64,000 nucleotides of DNA from Azolla caroliniana (taxonomy: Eukaryota; Polypodiophyta): positions 10,354,001 to 10,418,000 of the forward strand of contig JBHGNT010000016.1 of NCBI GenBank assembly GCA_043228905.1. Reading direction: 5' to 3'. Positions 10,661-19,999 of the stretch are shown here, piece after piece. The notes beneath the pieces are model-generated. The model was not told where the DNA came from. It did not search any database and saw nothing but the letters and a program-made list of their open reading frames with translations. Numbering within the stretch: position 1 is the stretch's first letter; each line of letters starts with the position of its first letter. A program made the translations under genes and the position numbers.

Positions 10661-11429
10661 AACCAGAATTGGCCAGAGGCGGAAACCGGGAAATATTGGC
10701 TACATCGGTAGGGTGCACCATGTGCACTCACCCTCGTGTAATTGTGTGAATAATAGGAGTTAAGTCGGGACTAAGAATCCCATGTAAATCGGGATTTATC
10801 CCACATTGTAACGCATCCCTCTCCTTGTTCTATAAAGGGAAGGGATGGTCCCTTGTAGAAGGGTTGCCCATTTTGTATTAGTAGGGTATACCGTTACGGA
10901 GTGACGTTCTCTCTCTCTCTCTCTCTCTCTCCATTGTTTTAGGGTTTCTTCTTCTTGTTCTTTTCTTTTCTTCTTCTTCGTCCTTATGTGCGTCGAGCCT
11001 TGGCATCTAGCGTGGTAGTTTTCTGCCCTGTACTCTATGCAAGACCCCGTTCGGCGCAACAAGCCCGAGAGCTCCCTGACCGGCGGCTTCGCAGTAGACA
11101 ACGGTTGTATCTTGTGCGGCGTAGGTCCGGCTTGAAGTCGGTGTTGATTCTCATTGTCTTGTAAATACATATACATGCGGTTGTGCATATTCGGGTCTCT
11201 GTTGGTGTGCGTGCGTGTGTCCTAGTGTTTCTTTCTTTCTTATGTACATGTTCGTGCGAGTGTCAATGTTGCACGCCTGCTCACTCTCTCTCTCTCCCTT
11301 TGGTTGCTTCCGGTGTACTCCTGGGGTACCCCGAAAGGGGTGAAGCGCGGCTTCCTACGCTCCGTCACTCCCTAGTCCAAGACCCCCGTAATCCCGCCTT
11401 TCTCCACGCATGTGCGTAACAACGCGACA
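10661..11429 (+). repeat. 3' LTR of the gag-only element
   Basis: About 769 bp, colinear with the 5' LTR but with a single copy of the block that is triplicated there. It ends AACAACGCGACA and is followed by the target duplication CCGT (11430-11433). The left edge (near CCAGAATTGGCC) is approximate; no clear polypurine tract precedes it. Confidence 0.82.
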
Positions 11430-11433
11430 CCGT

Positions 11434-12455
11434 ATTCAATGATCACAAAAATCTTGCCTACTTCCATAATCCTTGTGTATTAAATCGACATCAAGCTCGG
11501 TGGGCCCAATTCCTCACTCGTTTCAACTTCAAAATTACATATCATCCTGGGATGCAACAAGGGAAGGCAAATGTGTTATCACAATGCTCGTATCTAGCAC
11601 CTGCTCCCGGTGAGCTAGTATTCGATAATCAAAAGCAAGTAATCCTAGGACCGGCACAATTACAAGCAATGTGGGTTTTCAATACGCCATGTGATTCACA
11701 CATTATCGATACCATATGTGAAGACTTGAAGATAGACGCTTTCGCTCAAGCCATTCTAGCACAAGTTGATCCCTCTCGGGCATCTTGTTCACACTCAGAA
11801 CAACCAGGTACGGACTGTCGACAATTCAAATGTCATGATGGATTACTGTATGTTCCTAATGGTTCTTGTCGCCTTCGAGTAGTCCAAAATTGTCATGACA
11901 CATATACAACAGGGCATTTTGGTAGTACTAAAACATTGGATTTAGAACAACGATCATTCTGGTGGCCTCATATGCAACGATTTGTCGAAGACTATGTTCG
12001 GACATGTGATACATGTTGCAAAGCAAAGATGCCAAGACATCATCTATATGGTTTATTGGAACCATTACCAATTCCAAGCAAGTCGTGGCAATCCATTTCT
12101 CTAGATTTCATCACAGATCTTCCAGTTTCAAAGGGATTCGATGCGATCTTAACAGTAGTAGATCGATATACGAAGATGGCACATTTTTTTCCTTGTACTA
12201 AGGAAATCACTAGTGAAAAAACCACCGAAACTGTCATGCGTGAGGTGTGTCGGCATCATGGCCTCCCCGATAGTATCATCAGCGACTGTGGACCCCAATT
12301 TGTTTCAAAATTTTGGAGCATCTCTTCAAAATGCTCAAGGTCACTTGTAACCTCTCCTCCGACTACCACCCACAAACATATGGACAAGCAAAACGAACAA
12401 ATTAAACGCTGGAACAATATCTTTGGTGTTTTCTAAGCTATCAACAAGATGACTG
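11434..12455 (+). pseudogene. chromovirus 1 RNase H end and integrase
   Basis: It opens with the end of RNase H (FNDHKNLAYF, RWAQFLTRFNFKITYHPG). The integrase follows: an HHCC finger with NCHDTYTTGHFG ... [10 protein letters not shown] (about 11890-12030) and the core [21 protein letters not shown] (about 12095-12160; key Asp in LDF) with ISDCGPQF (about 12277-12300). The third acidic motif is frameshifted. The protein stops near 12436 and the distal integrase and chromodomain are absent, replaced by the LTR. Integrase would insert the cDNA into the genome. Confidence 0.85.
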
Positions 12456-12460
12456 GGTAG

Positions 12461-12660
12461 TGTCATGATATAGCATGGTATGGCTTCAAAGGGATTTGAA
12501 CCCATGTTAGATTTCTCTTGAACATTCTAGAAATGTCAAGAGTATTCCTAAGTCACATTTCTAGAGTATTCTTAAGCCACTATAAAAAGAGGCACATGGC
12601 ATTATTGAGAATCAATTGGTTCAACGCTAGTCTTCAGCCTCCTAGCTATTCCTATATATT
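12461..12660 (+). repeat. chromovirus LTR fragment with part of a tRNA-like module
   Basis: It begins TGTCATGATATAGCATGG, as do the LTRs of chromovirus 2. The T-arm and acceptor part of a tRNA-like sequence lies antisense at 12481-12506 (TGGCTTC...TTTGAACCCATG); its D-arm half is deleted here. The shared AACATTCTAGAAATGTCAAG and CAGCCTCCTAG segments follow. Similarity to the chromovirus LTR fades after about 12660. Confidence 0.75.
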
Positions 12661-13140
12661 CTCTTCATAGAATATAGTACGGTTGCATGCACAACTAAAA
12701 ATAGAGGTCATGCAACTAAAGTAAGGTCATGCATGAATTCTATATTAGAAAAAGCATGGAGATAAGTCTCCCATCACTATATAAGGGTGGAAAGCACAAT
12801 GTAATAGGGGGGTCAATTTTATTTGTCCTTAAGATTTTGGGGAAGATATAACTCGCATAAACCCTAATTTTCCTTACGGAAGCCATATCTCTTAGTTTAA
12901 GGACTTAGAATCTAGAATCACATTTTTTAAAAGGAGACCAATTCTTCGAGGATTGGGCGGGGACCTTATCTACCTCAATGAAGACTTGACCAAGATGCAA
13001 ATTGAGTATCGTAAAACTTGTATGCCGCGAGTCATATAAGCTCTCGTAAAGAGGGGCATCGTGCTTTTTACTGAGACAGACATGTGATAATAAATGATCG
13101 CGCCGCCAATTGACGGTGTGTGGCCCATGTGACAGACAAT
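12661..13140 (+). other. non-coding stretch with CATGCA motifs and a TATA box
   Basis: No gene seen. It holds repeated GCATGCA/TCATGCA(T) motifs (12683-12740) and ACTATATAAGGGTGG (about 12777-12791). This arrangement resembles the promoter half of the solo LTRs at 21470 and 61302. It may be a remnant LTR that once drove the downstream element. Confidence 0.45.
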
Positions 13141-13965
13141 AAACTTAGGATGACTTTATGGAACTGTAACAGTGCACTTTGGACACAGCTAGAGGAGATT
13201 TTGAAGGTATCTGACATACTTTTTTTAGTAGAAACACATTAGAGCCCAAATCGAGGACTGCCAGGAGTTGACGGTTTTCGTTGGGAATCTGTCTTTAGAC
13301 AAATCTCACGTCGACATACTACTAGAGGGTCTGGAGGGTTTGCGATACTATTTCGGACAAAGATACATAATAGGATAGAAATACTAAAGAAAGACCCAGA
13401 AGCCCGTTTTATGTGGGTAAAAGTCTTCACTAAAGGATCAAGCAATATTTATCGCCGTGTGTTACTTCCCGCGGAAAGGATCCTGATATAATATGGCTAG
13501 AGAGGCAAGTATAGTTGATGAAGGAACACCGCATGGGACTTCTCCATACGAACCTTTATCGGATGACATAATCCGATATTCTTCTCAAGGGGAAGTCTTC
13601 CTTGTAGGAGATTTCAATGTGAGAACCCAATCCCAACAATGCACAATATTTCAGATGGATAGAAACCTCGAAATGGTGAATGTCGACCCTTTAGACTTGG
13701 ACATAATGCGTACATCAAAGGATCAAGCTGTGGATGCCACAAGCTTTGGCCATCTTCTGCTTGAACTTGGAAGCCGACACCAGATGATCATATATAATGG
13801 CTTAGCCAAGTGGTCGGGCTTGGAAGCACTCACATGTTTCCCACATGGAGGAGGGGAAAGCACAGTTGATTACCTAATAGGACACCCTGAAGCTACCCAC
13901 ATGGTTAACTCATTCCGGGTGGCCCCATGCCCCATTGGTGCAGACCATAGCTTCCTATACAGATG
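13141..13965 (+). pseudogene. endonuclease/exonuclease/phosphatase (EEP) domain, LINE-like
   Basis: Across two frames the EEP motifs appear in order: MTLWNCNSA at the start (13150), LFLVETH (about 13220), GVDGFRWESVFRQISRRHT, ARFMWVKV, VGDFNVRTQ (about 13600-13630), STVDYLIGHP (about 13860) and GADHSFL (about 13940-13960). This is the apurinic-like endonuclease that nicks target DNA in non-LTR retrotransposons. Stops and a frameshift near 13490 break it. No LINE RT follows; the sequence passes directly into a gypsy protease. True LINE copies usually lose their 5' end, not everything after the endonuclease. Confidence 0.8.
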
Positions 13966-14167
13966 GAAGATTCGAGCGGCAATAAAGGCCATAGAAGACT
14001 TGTACAAAGCTTGCCCCAATGTTAAAGTCACGATCAGGGATGTGGAAATGGATCAACACTTCTTCGTGCAAGACTCGGCTTCGCATACTGTCATCCTAGG
14101 ACAACCATATATCACATCGTCTCAAATGGAGACCAAGGTGTTCGATAATGGAGCAACCTTCGCATGA
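13493..14167 (+). CDS. chimeric ORF: EEP C-terminal half fused to gypsy protease (224 aa)
   Basis: One uninterrupted frame covers the last half of the EEP domain (residues 1 to about 155) and then the distal half of a gypsy aspartic protease: RWKIRAAIKAIEDLYKACPN, then HFFVQDSASHTVILGQPYI. The protease half matches gypsy D2 (RWKIRAATCAMEKLHRACPN, near 42400-42460 minus). The protease active site itself is upstream of the fusion point and missing. Expression and function are unknown; the neighbouring frames are broken, so this may be chance survival. Confidence 0.6.
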   Translation: MAREASIVDEGTPHGTSPYEPLSDDIIRYSSQGEVFLVGDFNVRTQSQQCTIFQMDRNLEMVNVDPLDLDIMRTSKDQAVDATSFGHLLLELGSRHQMIIYNGLAKWSGLEALTCFPHGGGESTVDYLIGHPEATHMVNSFRVAPCPIGADHSFLYRWKIRAAIKAIEDLYKACPNVKVTIRDVEMDQHFFVQDSASHTVILGQPYITSSQMETKVFDNGATFA

Positions 14168-14317
14168 GTCAAGAGTCTTGACAGTCAAAGATCTATTCAA
14201 TTCTTGACAGTGCGAGCTAATCACAAAAGGAAGCAAGATAGCCTTGGAGCGGGCTATTGAAGCATTGGGCACAAATAGTCTGAGCAATCATAAGTCCCCC
14301 ACAAGGAAGCAGAGTGT

Positions 14318-15601
14318 GTGGATTGCGAGGAGAAACAACATGTGTCACATGTACTAGTGCATCAAGAAGGACAAGCGTCGGATACAAGACTTAGAGAAGA
14401 ATTCGTCACTCATATTTTGGAGGAAGCCTCATTTAACGACACCATCGGCAAAATCGAGGAAGTCATGGACTTGAGCTATCCTCATGATCAACATATGATT
14501 TCGGTTAACTCCGTCAACATGTATGCTATCATCAATGAATATCATCGAGGCATCTTCATGGAGGAAGCTAAAGTCAACACAAAGTATAAAACGGTGGATA
14601 GAAAGATCAAGCCAGTTGTGGTTCCGCTACCGGAAAATAGTTGGAAAAAGATGAAGGAAATTGCGACCAATCCAAGCTTAAGGGATCTGAAGACAATGGG
14701 TCATGTCTTCACTAAAGAGACAAAAGGAAAGCTACGAGTTGGAAGGGAGGATTTCCTCCTCCTTGAAGAGGAGCGAATGTTCCACGGAATGCTTGAAAGA
14801 CATGGGAAGGCTTTCGCATTTTTCCCGTAGGAAATCGGATGTGCTAATCCAAGGACGATAGAACTGATGGTGATCTTCACGGTGCCGCATGTGCCTTGGA
14901 ATTTGAAACCGATACCGGTTCCGAGAGTACACCTACCGAATCTGATCGAGCTCCTAAAGGAGAAGGTGAATATGGGAATTCTAGAACCGTTGAATGCCCC
15001 TTACTCTAATAGGTGGTTCACGGTGCCAAAGAGGAATGGATCGTTGCGATTCATCGAAGATCTTTAACCCATCAACAAGGTGACAATTCGGAATGTTGGA
15101 ATCGGTCCGAGTGTGGACGAATTTGCCGACGCATTTGCGGGCCGGACCATCTACTCCGTTGGCGATCTCTACTCTGGATATGATCAATTCCAGTTGGCAG
15201 TCGATAGTCGTGACATTACAACCATGAAGACTCCGATCAAACTTGTGCGGATGTGTACCTTACCTCAAGATGCAACAAACTCGGTGGCTCATATGGTGAA
15301 TGCTATAAACAAGGTCTTAAAGGATTGCATCCCAGGAATCACGATGCCTTTCTTAGATGATATTTGGATAAAAGGATGTTCGGATGAGGACAAGGATGAA
15401 TCGAAAGATAAGGATGGATGCAGAAAGTTCATCGTGGATCATATGAAGGATTGCGGTAAGGTACTGCAAAGGCTCGAAGATGCGAATTTGACATTTTTGG
15501 GAGAAAAATCTGCCTTCAGGCAACCAGAGATCTTGGTGATAGGTCACTTGTGTGGAGCATATGGCCGAAATCCTCTGCCATCCATGGTGAATGCGATCTA
15601 A
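14318..15601 (+). pseudogene. D1 linker and reverse transcriptase
   Basis: 14318-14830 is a linker domain I do not recognise. RT motifs start at about 14870: VPWNLKPIPVPRVHLPNLIE, PYSNRWFTVPKRNGSLRFIEDL, then in the next frame AGRTIYSVGDLYSGYDQF (about 15138-15190) and ITMPFLDDIWIKG with the catalytic FLDD box (about 15340-15375). The thumb/connection follows to 15601. Only about three stops or shifts are seen (14828, 15065, 15601), so decay is modest. The enzyme would copy element RNA to DNA. Confidence 0.83.
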
Positions 15602-15699
15602 GACATGAAAGAAGAATACGTAACCCAAACAGAGGTTCGAAGGTTCCTTGGAGAATGAACGTTTTATCATATTTGGATTGCACAGTATGCCCACATTGT

Positions 15700-16222
15700 T
15701 GAGCCATTGTACGGTCTGCTGAAGAAGAAGCGGAGCTTCGAATGCACAATCGAGCATACTTTCACCATCCGAAGGCTAAAGAAATTATTAATGGAGGCAC
15801 CTACATTACGGAAGGCGGACTATTCGGACGGCAAGCCCATTTTTGTGACCGTGGATACTAGTCCAACTGGAATCGGATGGGTTATCAACCAAGAAGAAGA
15901 AGATTGTAACCGATATGCAATTTGGTTTGGTGCGAAAGTGTTAAGTGATAGGCAAAGAATGTATGCCTAAGTGAAGAGGGAGCTACGGGGAATTGCATCG
16001 GTGATCAAGTCTGATCGTGACTACCTGATTGGAGCCGAAGTCATAATCAAGACGGATTGCCTACCAATCATGGGTATGATATTTGGTTGTAATACACTAG
16101 ATATTGTCATGTTACGTTGGATCGCATATATCAAATCACTGAACCCGGAGATCCGTCATGTAGTTGGGAAGCATAATGTCGTTGTAGACATGCTATCACG
16201 AGCGAGATATGACAAAGAATAA
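15700..16222 (+). pseudogene. D1 RNase H domain
   Basis: It continues the polymerase with KPIFVTVDTSPTGIGWVINQ (Asp of the first RNase H acidic site), AIWFGAKVLSDRQRMYA, then after one TAG (15968-15970) the domain KRELRGIASVIKSDRDYL, IIKTDCLPIMGM and RHVVGKHNVVVDMLSRAR. It ends at TAA 16220-16222. Without the single stop it would be a full gypsy RNase H that removes the RNA strand. Confidence 0.8.
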
Positions 16223-16504
16223 GATCAACATTCTGATGAAGAGGATGTTGGCTTGGATTTCTTTACAAGTTCCTATGCTTGGGTGCTGACTACTTTCATA
16301 AAAGAGGACTACGAAGGTGAATTTGTGGAGATCGGGAAATTCTTGAGTTCTCTCCAAAGAGATGAGTCTTGGTCGATGGAAGACTTCCACCGAATTTAGA
16401 AGAAGGCATACAAGTATTTCCTTAAGGATGGAGCTCTTTGGAGGCATGCAAAAAAGAAGAATGAGACTCCAATAAGAGTTTGTCTGCAAGCTGGAAGACC
16501 AACA

Positions 16505-17699
16505 AAAACTAATGTCCGAATTTCATGATAATGTTTTTGCAGGTCATCGAGGAATATGGGCTATGCTTGCAAAGCTTAAAGAGAAATATCGAGGAATATG
16601 GGCTATGCTCGCAAAGCTTAAAGAGAAATATTGGTGGTCGGGCATCTACAAGGATGTGGCAGCTTACATAGAAACATGTAAGGAATGTCAGATGTTTTCA
16701 AATATTCGCCATCGAGATGAACTTCATCTGACTTATCCGTTGGCTATGCATTACAAGTGGATGGTGGACATCGTAATGATGCCAATTGGGTGATGGCAGA
16801 TAAGGTATCTTGTCCTTGTGAGAGAGGATCTTGCCAATCAAGTTGAAGGGCGAGCATTGAGAACTAAGGAGACATCATCAGTATGAAGATTCCTTCTTGA
16901 AGATGTTATTTGCAGATATGGATGCATCGGCAAGATAGTGGTTGATAGAGCTGAGTTGGATGCCAATGAAGCTAGAGAATTCCTCACCAGGATGGGGATC
17001 AAGTTATCTCTTACCACGGCGTATAATCCGGAAGCGAGTGGGAAAGTGGAATGTGGACATGGACTGATTGGGAAGGCTCTAGTGAAAGTTTTCCATGGGA
17101 AAATAAGAGAATGGTTGTGTCTATTGCCATTTGCACTATGGACTAACATGACTACTCATAGCACGGTGACGAGATACATGCCGGTTGAGCTCATATTCGG
17201 ACAGAAGCCGGTAATGCCAGTGGAACAAAGTATTGTTTTATGGCTGGTATTACCATGGAATGATGAGATAAGTAGAGAAGATCTACAAGCATTGAGGACT
17301 CGACAGTTGGAGCAGAAGTCAGAAGATATAGAAGTGGCTAAAGCACGACTAAAGAATGCAAGGTTGAAGAACAACAAAGACTTCGACAAACGACATCGAC
17401 TTTGTCTGAGGAGAATTGTTGAAGGAGATTGGGCGTTAGTCTATGACATTGGCCTAGACAACCAACATAGTACGGCTCGGAAATTTTCACAGGGATGGTT
17501 TGGACCATATGTGGTGAAGAAAGTTGAAGATAATGCGACATATTGTTTAGCAGAACTGGATGGTACACCACTTACTTTGCCAATTGATGGGAAAAGAATC
17601 AAGATCTTCAAGAGAAGAGACAGAATGGAAATCGAATTCGAATCACTAGTTGGCAATGAGGGAACGCGAGCTCAATTGCCATCTCTGCCTTCGATTTAG
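16505..17699 (+). pseudogene. D1 integrase
   Basis: The zinc finger opens with MSEFHDNVFAGHRG and closes with CKECQ; between them a 42-bp unit (16548-16589) is exactly followed by a second copy (16590-16631). The catalytic core includes MVDIVMMPIG, VVDRAELDANEAREFL (second acidic site) and AYNPEASGKVECGHGLIGKA (Glu site, about 17025-17070). The C-terminal half 16938-17699 is open for 253 aa and carries a basic coiled stretch and WALVYDIGLDNQ. Stops near 16791 and 16883 separate the parts. No chromodomain is visible. Confidence 0.82.
16548..16631 (+). repeat. 42-bp in-frame duplication in the D1 integrase finger
   Basis: Two units differing at one base (GCTTGC versus GCTCGC) encode GIWAMLAKLKEKY twice. 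This adds 14 residues between the His pair and the Cys pair of the zinc finger. Confidence 0.9.
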
Positions 17700-17775
17700 T
17701 CTTGGGCATTGACAACAAAGTAGAGTAATCAAAAGAGGAGCCTCACCATGATTGGCACATACCGGTGGATGTGCA

Positions 17776-17792
17776 GGTTTGGTGGGGGTGAA
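17776..17792 (+). other. polypurine tract of D1
   Basis: GGTTTGGTGGGGGTGAA lies directly before the 3' LTR start and would prime plus-strand synthesis. Confidence 0.65.
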
Positions 17793-18104
17793 TATCGTGT
17801 AGTTCTTCACATACGATATGAATAATACCGAAATAATTATTTTAGATTAGCTTAATGTCTTGGTATGGAAAGATGAACATCTTCAAGAGCTTCCAAACGC
17901 ATTTTACTACATATGAAACGGAAAACTATGTATCAAGTTATGTGAGTATGAATTCAGAAGATGAGGAAAACAGAATTGTGAGATATATCATATAGATAGC
18001 ACAATGTCAGATCCAACATTATATAAGCATGCCATGACTTATTACTTCATATCTGTGTGTTTGGATCACACAATGGTTAGGGTCATTTGGGCCGAACTAT
18101 TTGG
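17793..18104 (+). repeat. 3' LTR of D1, truncated
   Basis: It starts TATCGTGTAG (first bases TA instead of TG) after the polypurine tract. The stretch 17855-17965 (TCTTGGTAT...TTCAAGAGCTT...TACTACATATGAAACGG) is clearly similar to the solo LTR at 61302-62348. ATTATATAAGCATG near 18020 is a likely TATA box. It is cut at about 18104 by the tandem repeat that follows. Confidence 0.72.
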
Positions 18105-18566
18105 ATAGATGGATGCGGATGAATTGCTTGGAACGATTTTGGAGGACGGTTCAAAACGTCCGGTCCGGGTCGGTCGGATCAGTCGGTCATGACACGCGGA
18201 TGCCTCGGGTACTTACACCTTTGTCTAGAGTAATGCCTCAGGTACGTACCGGGCGAATGAACCCCACTCAGAGGAGTTTGTCGATTTCCCCATTTACCTT
18301 AGTCGCGTAATTTAGATGGATGCGGATGAATTGCTTGGAATGATTTTGGAGGACGGTTTAAACGTTCGATCTGGGTTGGTCGGAACGCGGGTCAATCGAA
18401 TCGGACTGGACGGGACAGTCGGGATGCGCGTATCAGTCGGTCATGACGCATGGATGCCTCGGGTACTAACACCTTTGTCTAGAGTGATGCCTCGGGTATT
18501 TACCGGCCGAATGAACCCCACTCGGAGGAGTTTGTCGACTTCCTCATTTACCTTAGTCGCGTAATT
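18105..18566 (+). repeat. two tandem copies of a 210-250 bp hybrid unit
   Basis: Copies start at GATGGATGCGGATGAATTGC (18106 and 18317). Both end with CCCCACTC(A/G)GAGGAGTTTGTCGA...TTAGTCGCGTAAT. That end is, on the minus strand, the gypsy E RT segment NYATKV...DKLLRVGFIRPV. The second copy has about 40 extra bases. The duplication therefore copied the junction between a truncated gypsy RT and foreign sequence. Confidence 0.75.
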
Positions 18567-19338
18567 AGGACTCATTAGGTAGCAGTGTTGTTGTATCGGT
18601 CAAGCCCCTTCATGTCGCTATACGACCAGGGGAACACATCTTGGTAATCCATAAGCAGCCCAACCAGAGTTGATCGTTCCTTTGGGCCAGTTCCTTCGCG
18701 ATTTTGAGAGTGCGGGGTTTGGTGGGGGAGCCGAGATTAATTTCTTCTAATGTGGAGGCCTTCACTCACTGAGATACAACCAACTCCCATTGAAGTGCAT
18801 CGCGGGTATGTCATATTTCTTCAATGGACCGTGGGTCAGGTTCGTGCACCTCCTTGGGCACCTCAGGAGCCGGCTCGGATACGTAAGGTTCCATGGCCAT
18901 GAGAACATTGATTTCGAACAAGGGAACGGTCTTGGGGTGTTCCTCGAGGAAAGTGTCCATTTAATTGTCCACGAGCCCGTTGAGCATGTGGACTCCTTTC
19001 GCATAAAGCGGACTGGTATCGGGAGGCGTCATGATTTGTTCCTTTGTGACAATACGTATCTTGGTTTTTCCGCAGCGAAAGGAGATCATATTCCACTACT
19101 AGTGTTGCTTAATGTTGGCCGTGCGCAACCATGGGCGACCGAGCAACATTGGGTATTCCCCGGGAGCATCAAGTCGTAACACCACCGCGGAGATGGTTAA
19201 ATTGTGGTCGCCGAGGATGAAATCAAGGTGGCAGATTAAGCCCATTGGGTGAACGAAATGGGTATTTGCCATCCGAAGCCAAAATGGGCAGGGCTCCCAT
19301 TGGCGAGGTATAGGTCGGGGCACGAGGAGCGTTGTGTC
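18485..19338 (-). pseudogene. Ea protease end, linker and RT start
   Basis: The minus strand gives WEPCPFWLRMANTHFVHPMG, then GEYPMLLGRPWLRTANIKQ, the region just after the protease active site in this family, followed by two stops (about 19100). The linker carries SPLYAKGVHMLNGL, KTVPLFEINVL and VKASTLEEINLGS. Finally NYATKVNEEVDKLLRVGFIR opens the RT before the sequence ends in the hybrid repeat. Several stops make it non-functional. Confidence 0.8.
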
Positions 19339-19344
19339 AAGGAT

Positions 19345-19728
19345 TGTACTAGAGGCAAGGAGAATTAGTACTAAAGTTAGAGGAGAAGAATGGGGATTAG
19401 TACTAAGAAGAGTGTGTGAGAAACACGTGAGAGGAGAGAGAGAGAGACAGAGAGAAATAATGATGACAGCAAGAAGTATATTATATTATAAGAAGAAAGA
19501 TACAAGAACAGCTAGGAGGCTTAAGACTGGCGTTGAACCGATTGGGTTCTTGACATTTCTAGAATGTTCCAGAAAAATCTAGAATATACATAGATTTCCT
19601 AAGTGAAGTAATAAATGGAAATAATATTTTTTGTATTACAACTTATAGCTTAATGGTAAGGCTTTCGCCCATGTGCACAAGGTCATGGGTTCAAAACCTT
19701 TTGAAGCCATAACATGCTATATCATGAC
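19345..19728 (-). repeat. 3' LTR of chromovirus 2 (384 bp)
   Basis: On the minus strand TGTCATGATATAGCATG...CTCTAGTACA, with TG...CA ends. It is preceded by a purine tract (AAGGGTGGGTGCGGGG, minus strand at about 19733-19748). It carries a tRNA-like module 20 bp inside its start, in the opposite orientation, and a CT-rich tract near its end. Confidence 0.88.
19644..19709 (+). repeat. tRNA-like module inside the chromovirus LTR (antisense to the LTR)
   Basis: It has an A-box-like TAGCTTAATGG (19646-19656) with D-arm context and a B-box-like GGTTCAAAACC (19688-19698) at the usual spacing of about 32 bp, then TTTTGAAGCCA like an acceptor end. The 5' acceptor strand does not pair, so this is a tRNA relic, not a working gene. 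The same module is in the partner LTR at 22732-22798. Confidence 0.65.
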
Positions 19729-19739
19729 ACTAACCCCGC

Positions 19740-19990
19740 ACCCACCCTTAAGATGATGAGTGATATGAGTCATCTTAGAATAAGGACCTGGCTTGGCGGG
19801 ATATCGTCCATGAAAGTCCTCAACAAGAGCTCGAGCATTTACCACAATCTCGATTGGTTCCCTAGTACGCTCACTAGGACCATAGCCTAGCCAATCGACC
19901 AAATAGTAGAGCTTGTTGCAAACAATCTTGGAATCAAGGATGATAGTTACTTCGTACTCCGGTCCTGCTTCATGCTCGATCGAGGCTGGA
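19740..19990 (-). pseudogene. chromodomain at the end of chromovirus 2 integrase
   Basis: The minus strand encodes GPEYEVTIILDSKIVCNKLY, then YLVDWLGYGPSERTREPIE and NARALVEDFHGRYPAKPG, a standard chromodomain with its aromatic residues (Y of EYEV, W of VDWLGY; the usual third aromatic Trp before EP is replaced by Arg). Such domains steer integration by binding histone marks. The open piece is 19902-19717. Confidence 0.88.
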
Positions 19991-19999
19991 GGTGGTATA

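Larger units (their letters stand above)
4731..11429 (+). mobile_element. gag-only non-autonomous LTR retrotransposon (TR-GAG type)
   Basis: It is flanked by the 4-bp duplication CCGT and has TGTC...GACA ends. Both LTRs are present (4731-6783 and 10661-11429), with a primer site after the first. The 3.9-kb interior encodes only a gypsy-type Gag N-terminus; I find no protease, RT, RNase H or integrase motif in any frame. The primer site and gag are related to the fungal-like gypsy D2 element in this window (49710), a likely helper lineage. Removing it restores the reading frame of the chromovirus RNase H. Confidence 0.85.
2035..12660 (+). mobile_element. Ty3/gypsy chromovirus 1, split by a 6.7-kb insertion
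   Basis: Gag, protease, RT and RNase H run from 2035 to 4730; the RNase H, integrase and a 3' LTR fragment resume at 11434. The two halves join in frame across the 4-bp duplication CCGT (4727-4730 and 11430-11433). The upstream end is cut by copia 1. The integrase C-terminus and chromodomain are missing, with the LTR joined directly at 12461. The same family with a chromodomain lies at 19345-22818 (minus), which is why I call this one a chromovirus. Gag resembles Tcn1/sushi-type elements. Confidence 0.85.
13966..18104 (+). mobile_element. Ty3/gypsy element D1 (fungal-like lineage), 5' end replaced
   Basis: Order: protease end, linker, RT, RNase H, integrase, polypurine tract, 3' LTR. Gag, the protease active site and a 5' LTR are missing; the EEP domain lies in their place. 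The RT (FLDD instead of YxDD, with IYSVGDLYSGYDQFQL) resembles gypsy elements of fungi more than typical plant gypsy. D2 (42356-50575) is the same lineage with gag present. Confidence 0.82.

Noticed and set aside
12481-12506. TGGCTTC...TTTGAACCC as a primer binding site
   Set aside because: It lies inside the LTR, 20 bp from its start, and the full-length form in chromovirus 2 shows the A-box half of a tRNA-like module in both LTRs.
18716-18732. GGTTTGGTGGGGGAG as a second polypurine tract on the plus strand
   Set aside because: It is the complement of coding sequence for a conserved linker motif (GSPTKP) of gypsy Ea and no LTR follows.
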